Shown here piece after piece: positions 21,987 to 31,652 of a DNA stretch of 64,000 bases. The stretch spans positions 53,896,841 through 53,960,840 of the forward strand of contig OX419762.1 of assembly GCA_948567375.1 (NCBI GenBank), read 5' to 3'. The notes beneath the pieces are model-generated. The model ran no database searches. It was given only the letters and a program-made list of their open reading frames with translations, and was not told the origin of the DNA. A program made the translations under genes and the position numbers. The stretch is from Lunularia cruciata. Its lineage: Eukaryota; Streptophyta; Marchantiopsida; Lunulariales; Lunulariaceae. Position 1 is the first letter of the stretch. Each line of letters starts with the position of its first letter.

Positions 21987-23335
21987 ATGGTCACGACGGA
22001 GTTCTTTGGAGATTCCAGAGGAGTTAGCCCTGCAGTATGGAGTGGGTTTACTCGGAGTGGTGCTCGGTATCAGCCTGTATCTCAGGTCCCAATGAGGGAG
22101 GAGATTGACTCTGAGTTGGAGTTCGACACAGGTGCTGATTCAGTTGAGAGTGCACTTGGTGTGTCCGCACCGTTGTTGTGGGACATGGACGAGATTTATG
22201 GGGCCTCCAAAGGCCTTAGGCGTTACTCTGGTACAGTGGGTACCATTGAGTTGGATGACTTCATCCAAGAGTTCAATAGTTGGTGTGATCTACAGCAGAT
22301 GCGGAACCCGACTTTGTTCACACCCTTCATGGCATGGAAGGGGTTGTTTTAGCACTTGGAGGGTCCACCGATAGATGACTACCATGAGTTCAAGAGAGCT
22401 CATTTGGAGGAGATTGAGTTATGGAGATAGTATTGGTCTCCACACTATGTCTCCATCACTTCAGGCTTGGTGGCCAGGAGTAGATCGGCTGTACCCACGA
22501 GTTCTAGCTCGAGTAGTGTTGGTGGAGCTAGTGGAGGTGCACTAGCTGGAGATAGTGCTCCTACGAGTGGAGGTACCGCTGCCGGAGGTGGTGTGGTACC
22601 GGGGTTTAACCCCATGGTTGAGTTCTTCCTATGTTGAGGCAGAACTACCAAGGAGTGCGGACTGACAAGCTGAGGAGCTTGCAAGAGTTCCAGCGGAAGG
22701 CTGGAGAGAGCCTACGCGAGGCATATACTCGCATGAGGCGGCTGATCAGTTTCACTCAGGGAGTTACTGAGGCCCAGGCAGTCCAGTTTTGGTATGGGAT
22801 ACTGGACAGGGAGTTGCGACGTAGAGTTCGTGATGCTACATTGTTGCATGCTACTTCGCACACTTTGGCAGTAGTCTTTGGTTTGGCTAAGCATATTGAG
22901 CTCAACATGGTGGAGGAGAGAGTGGTGACAGCTGGATTTGGTAGGGAGACCTCATCCACGGTTGTGACTTCTTCTAGAGTGCAGCAGAGTGCACCACGCC
23001 CAGTTGGTTTTCGAGGACAAGGTGGACAGCCCAGATCCTATGGAGCGAGTGGAGGGCCTAGTGGAGTTAGACCCTTACCCTCATTTTTGGGTCAGCAGCA
23101 GCTAGTGAGTGGTGGTGTTGCTTGTTGGACTTGTGGTGGACCTCACCATAGGAGAGAGTGTACTCAGGGCAGCGGACCTGATACCTCTGGTGCATCAAAG
23201 CCAGCACAGAGGCAGTGTGAGCATTGCCACAGATTTGGTCACACTAGTGACCGGTGTTTTGACCTACACCCGGAGTTATGGAGTGGTAGGGCTGCTATGG
23301 CAGGTAGTAGAGGAGCTCCAGTTCATGGAGGATGA
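21987..23335 (+). pseudogene. gag of the DNMT retroelement, two CCHC-type zinc knuckles
   Basis: It starts at ATG 21987 (MVTTEFFGDSRG), chosen because the homologous-looking acidic segment follows in frame. A capsid-like helical part follows (DDFIQEFNSWCDLQQM; later KLRSLQEFQRKAGESLREAYTRM and EAQAVQFWYGIL). A Ser/Gly-rich linker lies at about 22490-22610, with a frameshift near 22620. At the end come two knuckles: CWTCGGPHHRREC (C-x2-C-x3-H-x4-C) and CEHCHRFGHTSDRC (canonical C-x2-C-x4-H-x4-C). In-frame stops: TAG at 22350, TAG near 22430, TGA at 23333; the first would be CAG (Gln) and the last CGA (Arg) before a C-to-T change. It packages element RNA in the family. Confidence 0.85.
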
Positions 23336-24860
23336 GGTGGTAGAGGTGGTGGTAGAGGATCTACACCTAGTAGGGTTGCAGTACCTGCCCTTACTTCTGA
23401 CACAGCTATGGCTACTCGAATTGAGCAGTTGGAGCAGAGATTGGCTAGTATGGCTATTGCTAAGAGGAGATCAGATTTGGGTGCTGAGGCTTCCACCTCA
23501 TATGCTGGTGATAGAGATGCTTTGGACTTCATGTGCGGAGCAGCACAGGTGGATGCATCTGCAACAGTGACTAGGAGTGCAGTACGTGCTCCAGAGCCTA
23601 GAGGAGCATTAGTGGAGTTGGACCCACAGAGAGGAGAGGTTGGGAGACAGGTCAGACTTCCCCAATCTTTCATGCTATCTGAGGCATTACAGATGACATC
23701 CATGGTTCCTAGACGTCCCAGTGTAGGTGTGGTAGGTGGTGATGGAGTACCTGCTAGTCAACCACTTGCTACTACACAGACTGAGTCTAGCATGATGTTG
23801 GGGGCGGCTCAGCTGATTATGCGGCATCCTTTATTTTCAGCCAGTGACATGTTTACATTGGGAGTTGACCCAGCCCTAGTGTTCCGGTTGGCTGCCACGT
23901 TGTGTGAGAGTAGGGATGGTGCAGTTCCTACTACTAGAGCAGAGGTGGTTGGTAGTGGAGCTGACTTGGTTGAGGAGCATGGGATCAGTTCAGCGACTAG
24001 TGGTTTATGGCAGGCAGCAGCGGCTAGACTAAAGGAGTTGCCAGCTAGACCGGCCTTTGAGAGAGCGCGGTTTACACCTGGTGTTGTCCTATTGGATAAC
24101 CATAGGGGGATCTTTTGTTTAGTGGGACCTTCAGGGAAGGTCTATACACCACAGAGAGTCTTGTTAGACTCTGGTGCGTAGCCCCTTATGTTGGGGAAGG
24201 CTGCAGTTGTCGGTCTGGAGTTACGGAAGACCAATGTGGAGAGGTGTCCATTTCAGATCCAAACATCTCTTAGTGGTGGTTCGACACAGTACATCACACG
24301 TGGAGACCTTGTTGTCCAGGTTCAGCCTGGTCATCCGACTGATAGCTCGGTGGTGAGAGCTCAGGCTATTGCGATGATAGCTGAGTCATATGATGTGCTA
24401 GTTGGGGGAGCAGTGTTATACCCTATGGGTTTCAGCATTAACTATTGGGAGGAGACAACCTCTTATAGACCTGGTTGGCAGTCTGGTGAGGGATGGGTAT
24501 GTTGCCTACCAATACGCTTCAGTAGTGGCAGTCTTGGCTCACTACAGTTCGGGACCATGGCAGCATCAGTTTAAGCTTTCAGCGGTGCAGTTACTTGGCC
24601 AGGTGACTTGTTGGAGGGGAACGTCCCTGCAAAGGATACTCCAATACCAGAGGAGATCACTCGGCTATGGAGTACGAGTGGGATTGTTCCATCCACCTTG
24701 GATGTTCCTTTGTGGAGTTCAGAGGAGGCATTGCAGCAGCATGCGGATCAGTTGGTGCAGTAGGCTTGGAGTGGAGCCTTCGTACCATCAGGGGATGAGT
24801 GTGAGGATGAGCCTCCAGAGGCGATTGCTTTGACACCTCTAGATACCACACTCATTGCTT
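23336..24860 (+). pseudogene. Aspartic protease and linker of the DNMT retroelement
   Basis: It continues the gag frame after the TGA at 23333. An RG-rich tail and a coiled-coil-like start (RIEQLEQRLASMAIAKRR) lead to the protease: VLLDSGA, a TAG at 24179 where Gln is expected, then PLMLGKAAVVGL, the flap-like ITRGDLVVQV and the closing hydrophobic-Gly block YDVLVGGAVLYPMGF. D-S-G-A is the catalytic triplet of retropepsins. A double frameshift lies at about 24490-24580, and an acidic linker (PSGDECEDEPPEAIAL), with a TAG at 24761, leads into the methyltransferase. The protease would mature the polyprotein. Confidence 0.82.
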
Positions 24861-25860
24861 GGCAGTATCCAGTAGAGGGGATATGCCTATTGGAGTTGTT
24901 TGGTGGGATCAGCACCGGACTAGCTACGGTGTTACAAGCGGGTATCCGAGTACAGAGGTACTTGTATGTAGAGAGAGATGAGACTGCTAGGTGAGTCTCT
25001 CTACATCATTTGGCACACTTGGCCTATCGGTATCCGGAGTTATTACCGATGTCTGCAGTCAGAGGTTACCATAAGGCCTTACCAGGAGACATTTCCTTAC
25101 TGGGGGCGCATGACCTAGAGAGACATGGGCCTGGTGATTTTTGCACATGTATGTCAGGGACATACACGTGCGGGCCGCGGTTTGGGTCTTCAGGATCCTC
25201 GTTCTGGTGTGTTTTGGGAGATGTTACGGATACTACGACATCTCCAAGTTCATCAGTCTGTTTCTCTAGCTTACCTTTTGGAGAACATTCCTTTGATGGG
25301 TGATTCTCGCACTAGAGTGGTGGCGAGTACACATCAGGTCCATTCTTGGATGGGACCTGCTGTATTGTTAGATGCAGCCAGAGTGGGATCACGGGCTCAT
25401 CGTCTTCGTCTTTGGTGGACAAACCTTTTACCCAGAGAGGTTCTACAGCGTAGTTATGATAGGATTCAACGACTTGACCACATCCTTGTTGATGATATCT
25501 TGGATGTTGGGCGTCAGTCTCAAACAGTGGTAGTGGCTGATAGGTCACCTATGGCAGTGGTGAACCTAGTTGGACAGCCTAGAGCTGCATTTCCCACACT
25601 CATGAGTTTCCCAGGCTCTCATGCTTTTTGAGAGGGAGAACCTGGACTTGTTTGGGACTCATAGTTACAGCAGTTGGTGGAGCCCAATGCTGATGAGAGA
25701 GAGCGGGCGATGGGTTTTTGCACCGGTATTACCGTTGTTCCAGCAGTGTCAGAGGCATCCAGGCGTTAGGTGTTAGGTCAGGCTATGGACCTGAACTGTT
25801 TGACCTGGATTGTGAGCCTTGGTTTGGCAGAGCAGCGTAGGATGCACTTGATAGGCATCA
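24861..25860 (+). pseudogene. C5 cytosine DNA methyltransferase domain inside the retroelement polyprotein
   Basis: It transfers a methyl group from S-adenosylmethionine to cytosine C5. The conserved motifs appear in canonical order: I, LLELFGGISTG then VERDETAR (24883-24991); IV with catalytic Cys, VIFAHVCQGHT (Cys codon 25152-25154); VI, LLENIPLMG (ENI at 25281); VIII, LLDAARVGSRAHRLRLWWTN (about 25365-25425); IX-X, EPNADERERAMGF and VLGQAMDLNCLTW (to about 25810). The AHRxRxWWTN block and the LELFxGIxTG motif resemble DNMT3-type enzymes; plant DRM enzymes have motifs in permuted order, so it is not DRM. The Pro before the catalytic Cys (PCQ) is read as Val here. Lesions: TGA 24992, a frameshift near 25120, TGA 25629, TAG about 25665 and 25767. 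It is in frame with the RT downstream. Confidence 0.88.
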
Positions 25861-27989
25861 CCACTCGGACACTTGTGAGCCTTGTGCCTATCAAGACGAT
25901 TCAGGCACATGCTGGGGGCGATGGACCGAGTGGACATGGTATTCTTGGGACACATCCAGTAGCTACTAGGGAGAGTGGTCTACTTGGAGTCCATCCAGGT
26001 GAGCGTGGGCTACTTGGATTACACCCTTGGTCCACATGGGATGCAGCCAGAGGACGTATGGAGCTTGCAGCCAGAGTGGAGGGAGTTTTTCACACAGAGG
26101 TTGGGACCTCTAGTGGTCGGGAGCATGACACCATTGCTCCCAAGGGCCCAATGTAGCAGCCAGTCAGTACGTCTTCCACTCCTACTACAGTTACAGAGGA
26201 TACTTGGGAGCCAGATCTTGGACCCAAGCTTACTGGAGAGGAAAGACGGAGGGTTTGGAGGTTCTTGAGGAGTCACACGAGTTGTTTTGCCTTCAATATG
26301 AAGGATTTGGGTGCTTTGAAGGGACTTGGTATACGGATTGAGCTGACTAGTGACACACCAGTTTTCCGACGTCCTTATCGATATAGTGAGATGGAGAGGA
26401 CATTGATTCAGAGCCAGAGTATTGACCTTTTTGAGGCTGGTTTGGTGGAGATTTCACATGGAGAGTATGCATCAGCGACAATGATGCCAACCAAGAAGGA
26501 TATGCATGGCAACTATACAGATAGGCGGATGTGTGGAGATTACCGTCCTATCAACCGACAGACCAGGGCTGATTGGTATGCCATGCCTACACCGGAGGAG
26601 ATTTTTGATGCGATTGGGCATGCAAAGGTCTTCAGTACTTTGGATCTTCGAGCGGGATATCATCAGTTGCTGATCAGGGAGGAAGATAAGTCCAAGACAA
26701 CATTTTGGGCTATTGATCCTCATGGCAAGGATGTGTTATATCAGTGGAGGTTCTTACCATTTGGGTTGAAGAACGCTCCTGCTGAGTTCCAGAGGGTCAT
26801 GGATAGGATCCTAGGTGGATTGGATTTTGCTCGGTGTTATATTGATGACATTTTGGTCTATAGCACTACTGTGGAGGAGCATGAGAGACAATTGTTGGAA
26901 GTGTTTGAGAGGTTGAGATCTCATGGACTCAAACTACATCCTGGGAAGTGTAGGTTCTTCCACGAGTAGGTTGAGTATTTGGGTCACACTATCTACCCCG
27001 GAGGACTTGGTGTTCAGCAGACCAAGGTGGATGCTATTGCACGTATTCCTCGGCCTACGGATGTGAGCAGAGTGCGAGCATTCCTTGGGTTGGTGAACTT
27101 CTATCGCCGCTATGTTAGAGGATTTAGTGCCATTGCCAAGGCCTTGACAAAGCTGACCAAGCTTACACAGGAGTGGTGTTGGGGAGATGAGCAGGAGAGA
27201 GCTTTTGTAGAGCTCAAGGAGAGGTTGACATCTGCTCCTATTTTGAGGAGACCGATCAGGGGACGACCATTTCAGGTTCACACTGATTGGAGTATGTTGG
27301 GGCTTGGAGCGGTGCTCACCCAGCATGATGATGAGGAGAAGGAGTTTGTGGTGGCCTATGCTAGTCGCTCCAACAATTCAGTGGAGGCAAAGTATAGTTC
27401 ATATGAGGGAGAGTGCTTGGCAGCAGTTTGGGCAGTAGCACATTTCCGATGTTACCTATTTGGTAACCCCTTCACTCTCATCACTGATCATCAGCCACTG
27501 AAGTGGTTGATGGAGTCCGACAAGCTTTCAGGGAAGCTTGCACGATGGGCTCTGATTTTACAGGAGTATGATTTCATGGTTGTTCACAGACCTGGAGTGG
27601 TGAACCGTGATGCAGATGGGTTGAGTAGAAACCCATGTCCCAGCCAACAGGATCAGACCGGAGCACGTTGGCATGGTAAGACAGATGAGGAGATGGTGCC
27701 AGGTTGGCATGCATCGGCCTTTCTGTGTATATTTGCAGAGACTTTGGTGGTATCTCTCTCAGCGCATACAAGAGGAGTTATTGAGGTCACAGATCCAGAG
27801 AGTGAAGATATTGGTACAGTTCAGCGAGACATTCATGATGATGTCTTAGTGATGGACTATCTTTGCACTGGTGTTGTGGGTGGCACAGTTGGGGCCAAGG
27901 AGAGAGACCGTGTTCTTCAGCAAGCCAGACGGTTCAGATTGGAGGGTAGACACCTTTTGCTGTATGGGAGGATGGTAGAGTGCGAGTAG
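25861..27989 (+). pseudogene. Reverse transcriptase and RNase H of the DNMT retroelement
   Basis: In the same frame as the methyltransferase. A linker with repeated LLGVHPGERGLLGLHP ends at TAG 26154 (Gln expected). RT follows: RPYRYSEMERTLIQSQ, MCGDYRPINRQTRADWYAMP, FSTLDLRAGYHQL, FLPFGLKNAPAEFQRVMD and the catalytic YIDDILVYS (26838-26864). TAG 26967 interrupts at the palm-thumb border. Beyond it are YLGHTIYPGGLGVQQTK, RAFLGLVNFYRRYVRGFS, then RNase H with VHTDWSMLGLGAVL, YEGECLAAVWAV and LITDHQPLKWL, so D-E-D are present. Both domains are otherwise unusually open for this window. The class is Ty3/gypsy. The frame ends at 27989 through a frameshift into integrase. Confidence 0.93.
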
Positions 27990-29124
27990 TACCACTTCCA
28001 TCACAGAGACTACAGTTGGTCCGTCATGCTCATGAGGAGCTAGGACATTTTGGAGTAAAGCGTACATATAGCTTACTTTAGAGTCATTATTGGTGGCGCG
28101 GTATACAGACCGAGGTACAACAGTTTGTTGCCAGATGTATGGTTTGTGACCGAGTTAGAGCATCATTCAATGCTCCTACGCCACAATTACACCCATTACC
28201 TATCATGGGATTGGGTTACCGTTGGAGTTTGGACTTCGCCGGACCTTTACCGCTGACTGTGAGACATCATCGGTATGTTTTGGTGATGGTGGAGCACTTC
28301 TCCAAGTGGATTGAGTTGGTGGCACTTCCTGACAAGTCTAGTGAAGGGACAACTTACTCATTCCTGGATCAAGTTCTTAGTCATTTTGGTGCACCAGTTG
28401 AGGTTTTGACTGATCAGGGTACAGAGTTCTTGGGAGAGTTTCAGGTCTTGTGTGACAAGGCTTTGATTGATCATCGTACTACATCCCAAGATCACCCTGA
28501 GGCAGATGGCTTAGCAGAGAGAGTGGTTCAGACGGTGAAGAGAGGATTGCAAAAGTATGGTTTGCAGAGAGGCCACTTGGGAGATTGGGATCTCCAGTTA
28601 CCTTGGTTGGCCATGGGCTATTGGTTCAGCCGGCAAGCCTCCTTAGCATCCTTCTCTCCATACTTTCTACTCTATGGACAAGATCCAGATTTACCTGCAG
28701 CCATTCGTCGAGATGCTACTGTAGTTTTGGACTTGGATGACCCCAATGTATGGATGAGCGCATGTTCTCAGCGGGCAGAAATCTTTCGGAGAGTGATGCC
28801 GATGGCCTTTGAGAACTTGGCGATTGCTCAGCATAGAGATACTTTACGCTATGCTACCATTCGAGGAGGAGGTTATAGACCCTTGATCCGTCGATTTCAT
28901 CTAGGCGACTATGTATATCTACAGCAGACAACACCGACGACACTTGATGTTTCTATAGGCCGCACTATCTTGAGAGTGCGCGAGGTTTTGCCATCTGGAG
29001 TCCTTGTGTTAGAAGGACGTGATGGTGTTGTTTGGAAGGATCATGTGCGCAATTGTGCGCCATGCCACCTTCCAAACATTGATGGTACTATGGACCCAAG
29101 CTTGGCACTTGTACGTGCAGGCTT
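27950..29124 (+). pseudogene. DDE integrase of the DNMT retroelement
   Basis: In frame 2 from about 27975: HAHEELGHFGVKRTY, a TAG at 28078, then VARCMVCDRV form the HHCC zinc finger. The core has RWSLDFAGPLP (Asp), VLTDQGTEFLGEF (Asp) and HPEADGLAERVVQTVKRG (Glu), so all three catalytic acids are retained. The C-terminal part (FHLGDYVYLQQ...ILRVREVLPSGVLVLEGRDG) is the GPY/F-like DNA-binding module and continues directly into the PHD finger. The open run from 28139 to the stop at 29267 is 376 codons. Integrase-type insertion is supported by the 4-bp target duplication around the whole element. Confidence 0.92.
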
Positions 29125-29269
29125 GAGGTGTATGTTATGTGGCTCTTCTGGTGGAGCTGCTACTATGTTAGTGTGTGATAGCTGTTCGAGAGGATGGCAT
29201 ATGGCATGTATGACTCCTCCCCTCACGGTGGTTCCTCAGGGACAGTGGTTATGTCCTAGATGTACTTGA
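29125..29269 (+). pseudogene. PHD finger fused to integrase C-terminus
   Basis: The last 48 residues of the integrase frame contain eight zinc ligands in PHD order: C-x2-C (CMLC), C-x2-C (CDSC) after 11 residues, H-x2-C (HMAC) after GW, and C-x2-C (CPRC) preceded by the conserved Trp in QWLCPRC. The GWHMAC signature and the W two residues before the final Cys pair are typical of PHD fingers, which read histone H3 tails. Chromoviruses have a chromodomain in this position, so a reader-for-reader replacement is the natural inference. The domain is intact in this copy; it ends at TGA 29267. Confidence 0.9.
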
Positions 29270-29426
29270 CCTATAGCTAGTTCATTCTTTATATGGTATA
29301 GATTGCAGACAGGCGACTAACAATGGGGCTCCATAGCACCCGGCCTCCTGATCTTTGCCCATTAGAGGGTATACCATATACTTAGAGTAGATGGCTATCT
29401 GGAGTTAGAGGGACCTAACCGCCAGC

Positions 29427-29437
29427 TAGGGGGGCGA
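29427..29437 (+). other. Polypurine tract of the DNMT retroelement
   Basis: A run of TAGGGGGGCGA ends one to two bases before unit A (TGTGGCAC at 29439). It is placed where plus-strand priming is expected. No purine tract precedes the B repeat at 29546, which is why the A unit, not B, looks like the start of the 3' repeat in reverse-transcription terms. Confidence 0.6.
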
Positions 29438-29438
29438 T

Positions 29439-29543
29439 TGTGGCACTTTAGAGTCTATGTATGACTTATGTGTGAGTTGTGCTTCTATAGTGTATGATGT
29501 TGACAGCGATGTATGTTGTGTAGCGATGTATATATGCATGACA
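29439..29543 (+). repeat. Unit A (105 bp), internal copy
   Basis: It starts TGTGGCACTTTAG and ends GCATGACA. It matches 29996-30100 with three differences. It ends against the B unit through TGACA-GC-TGTCA, a 12-bp palindrome that looks like two LTR ends joined head to tail with a 2-nt spacer. Confidence 0.9.
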
Positions 29544-29545
29544 GC

Positions 29546-30100
29546 TGTCACGCCATTTGTAGTTCCGCATCTAGATGCTCAAACACTGGAGTTCCAATGA
29601 TGGTAGTTAGAGTTATTTTTGTAGTTTCTCAGGGACTACTTTCCGACGATTAGATTTCGTGTTCGGGGTACTGACTTCACGGTGGGGCCCACTGTCACTT
29701 TGCACCGTTTGCACCGTCGAGTGTGCCGTCAGCGGGACCGTTAGGGTTTCAGGGCTAGCTCGAGTCCAGGGGGTATAGTTTTGAAGTGAGCTCCAGAGAG
29801 CTCACTTCTCTGATGTTGAGCCTTCGAGTTCCTGGCTATGGTGGACAGAGGCCGGTGAGCATCACCTGGATTCTCTATGCTTGAGTGGGTGTGGCTTGAC
29901 TGTAATTAGTGCCCAGTTGTTGGCAATTTATAGAGTGACAGATCAAGTACTAATCTGAGTTGAGTTGAGTGGAGAATGTTAAGCAATCTGATTATTGTGG
30001 CACTTTAGAGTCTATGTATGACTTATGTGTGAGTTGTGCTTCTATAGTGTATGATGTTGACATCAATGTATGTTGTGTAGCGATGTATATATGCACGACA
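29546..30100 (+). repeat. Right terminal repeat, units B plus A' (555 bp)
   Basis: TGTCACGCC...GCACGACA, with TGTCA/CGACA ends. The first 449 bp (B, 29546-29994) match the left end of the element, and the last 105 bp (A', 29996-30100) match 29439-29543. It is directly followed by AACT, the target-site copy. It looks like one complete LTR, whereas the left end holds only B. Confidence 0.9.
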
Positions 30101-31652
30101 AACTGTGTGGATGAGGTAAGATGAGCAATACTAGAGGAGAGTATACCAAATGCCACCTGTGGATCTCCTAATAACGGAAGGTCATCCACATGGAGAACAT
30201 CCTCTGCAAGGGCAGCATCTAAGAAGCATATGACAAAATCCTCCAATCCTACTAGCACCCCAAGAACACGAAGTCCATCTATGGATGTGATACACCCCTC
30301 TAGAAGCTCAAGGTGGACAGGGATACCTAAAGAGAACCATGCACTACACTTTGACACCTTGATTCTCAAGCTTATTAGATGTAGCTTGGTAGTCAAATAG
30401 TCAAAGGCCTGCCTAATCTGATCTACATGGCCTACGATGTGTGTATCATCTGCCACGGAGGGAAATACAACACCTAGCATGGCCAAAGTAGTAGATAAGA
30501 GAGCTCTAAAGTGAGCCATGGCAAATAAGGGCCCTCCCAAAGGATCTCCTTAATGTGTACTAACAACTGACTCCAAGACGGTGACTCCTCCTATGGACCA
30601 CCATGTTGGTAGTAAAGAGAAGCAAGAGAGCCATAAAAAGACCGTACAAAAGGAATGAGACTTGCCAAGGATCCATCAACCTCCCTAAGACATAGGAATG
30701 TCTCCTCTCACTACTATTGTAGCCACTTGAAACAACTCGGGAAAACCACTAGAAGGATCATCTGCTTGGAAGCAATCTCTAAGGTGCTCATAAACCATCC
30801 CTGACAAGCCTCCTGACGAAAGGTGAGGGGTAGTGCACAATGCTTGTGCAAATAGCAACCTATCAAGACATAAAGGAACCTTAGGTTGATAATCTAAGAC
30901 CTCTAGTGGTAGTCTCTCTACTATTTAGGATGCAATGAGCATAGGGAAGAGATAGTCTCATCAGTAGGACTTGCCATAGACAAAGGGTGTAGGGCTCGTG
31001 CCGCTCTACTAAACTCTCTTGCTTGACCCAATGTCCTACACCGTCATAATCGAGTGGACTCTATGGTATCCTATGGCAATGCATGTCTCCTAAATTATAT
31101 AGCCCTAATAGATTCCTCCTGAAGGGTTGCCCAATCCCCCGCTTGGAATCGACAAAATCTAGCAGCCACCTCTCTATGCCCCACATATTTCCCTCTAGCA
31201 TAGCAAAGACACCATCAAGGGAGTAAGAGGAATAGGAACCATACTAACTCGTCCAATGATCACGTACAAAATGATCAAGTGGTAGGCAAAAAGCATGTCT
31301 AGCCTCATCATGAAGTGTGCAGGATAGCCTATGGAATAGACGTGGACATGGAAAACTAGTCTCAAATGACCCCAAAATGCAACCCACTTGAGAAGCTAAC
31401 AACTCCCATGACTCGATCGGTATCCTTGGAACAATCAACAAAGGGATAAAAGAAGCGTGAGTAATCTTGAGTGTCATTGCTATCAATGTGGTTGCTCGTC
31501 TCATGTGTGCCTCCCAAGTGGTCCAATCATAGTCCTTGTGCATCCTTCCCACATGGGTCTTTACTCCTTGCAAGGTAAAGCGTCGGTGACACATCGGACA
31601 TGGTGTATCCCGAGTCGCTCTAGGCGATCCCACATGGGAAGGTGTATCCATG
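30101..31652 (-). pseudogene. LINE ORF, N-terminal C2H2 finger and RT core (5' half)
   Basis: Minus strand. It starts at ATG 31652 (MDTPSHVGSPRATRDTPC). A C2H2 finger, CPMCHRRFTLQGVKTHVGRMH, lies at about residues 18-38. The frame breaks at about 31244. Further on are PHLSSGGLSGMVYEHLRD (RT motif 1-2 region), STHQGDPLGGPLFAMAHF and the catalytic VADDTHIVG (about 30440-30470). These are RT motifs of a non-LTR retrotransposon. The RT ends at the AACT junction and continues at 20356. Many frameshifts and stops are present. No endonuclease domain is recognisable. The group cannot be named beyond LINE. Confidence 0.82.

Larger units (their letters stand above)
20357..30100 (+). mobile_element. Ty3/gypsy-like retroelement encoding a C5 DNA methyltransferase and a PHD finger, with split terminal repeats
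   Basis: A 9744-bp insertion with outer ends TGTCA and CGACA and a 4-bp target duplication AACT (20353-20356 and 30101-30104). Removing the element plus one AACT restores the minus-strand LINE frame across the junction (SSYLIHTVPP...HLRAFYRR), which fixes both ends. Internal order: leader, gag with two zinc knuckles, aspartic protease, cytosine-C5 methyltransferase, RT/RNase H, DDE integrase and PHD finger. DNMT and RT share one reading frame from 25125 to 27989, broken only by stops, so the methyltransferase is part of pol. The repeats are arranged B (20357-20805), internal, A (29439-29543), B (29546-29994), A' (29996-30100) instead of two equal LTRs. Lesions: about ten in-frame stops and a few frameshifts, so this copy is dead. 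Confidence 0.9.

Noticed and set aside
21880..22095. 71-codon open frame in the DNMT element leader
   Set aside because: It overlaps the supported gag frame and is G/T-rich low-complexity (VVVLVLGGV-type) sequence.
24861..25860. Plant DRM-type (domains-rearranged) methyltransferase
   Set aside because: Motif I precedes IV, VI, VIII and X, so the order is canonical and not permuted as in DRM.
29125..29269. Separate host PHD-finger gene downstream of the element
   Set aside because: The PHD is in frame with integrase, without splice sites, and lies inside the element before the polypurine tract and repeats.
20357..30100. Classification as a tyrosine-recombinase (DIRS/Ngaro) retroelement because of split direct repeats
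   Set aside because: The element encodes a complete HHCC-DDE integrase, has a 4-bp target duplication and a retropepsin, and no tyrosine recombinase was found.
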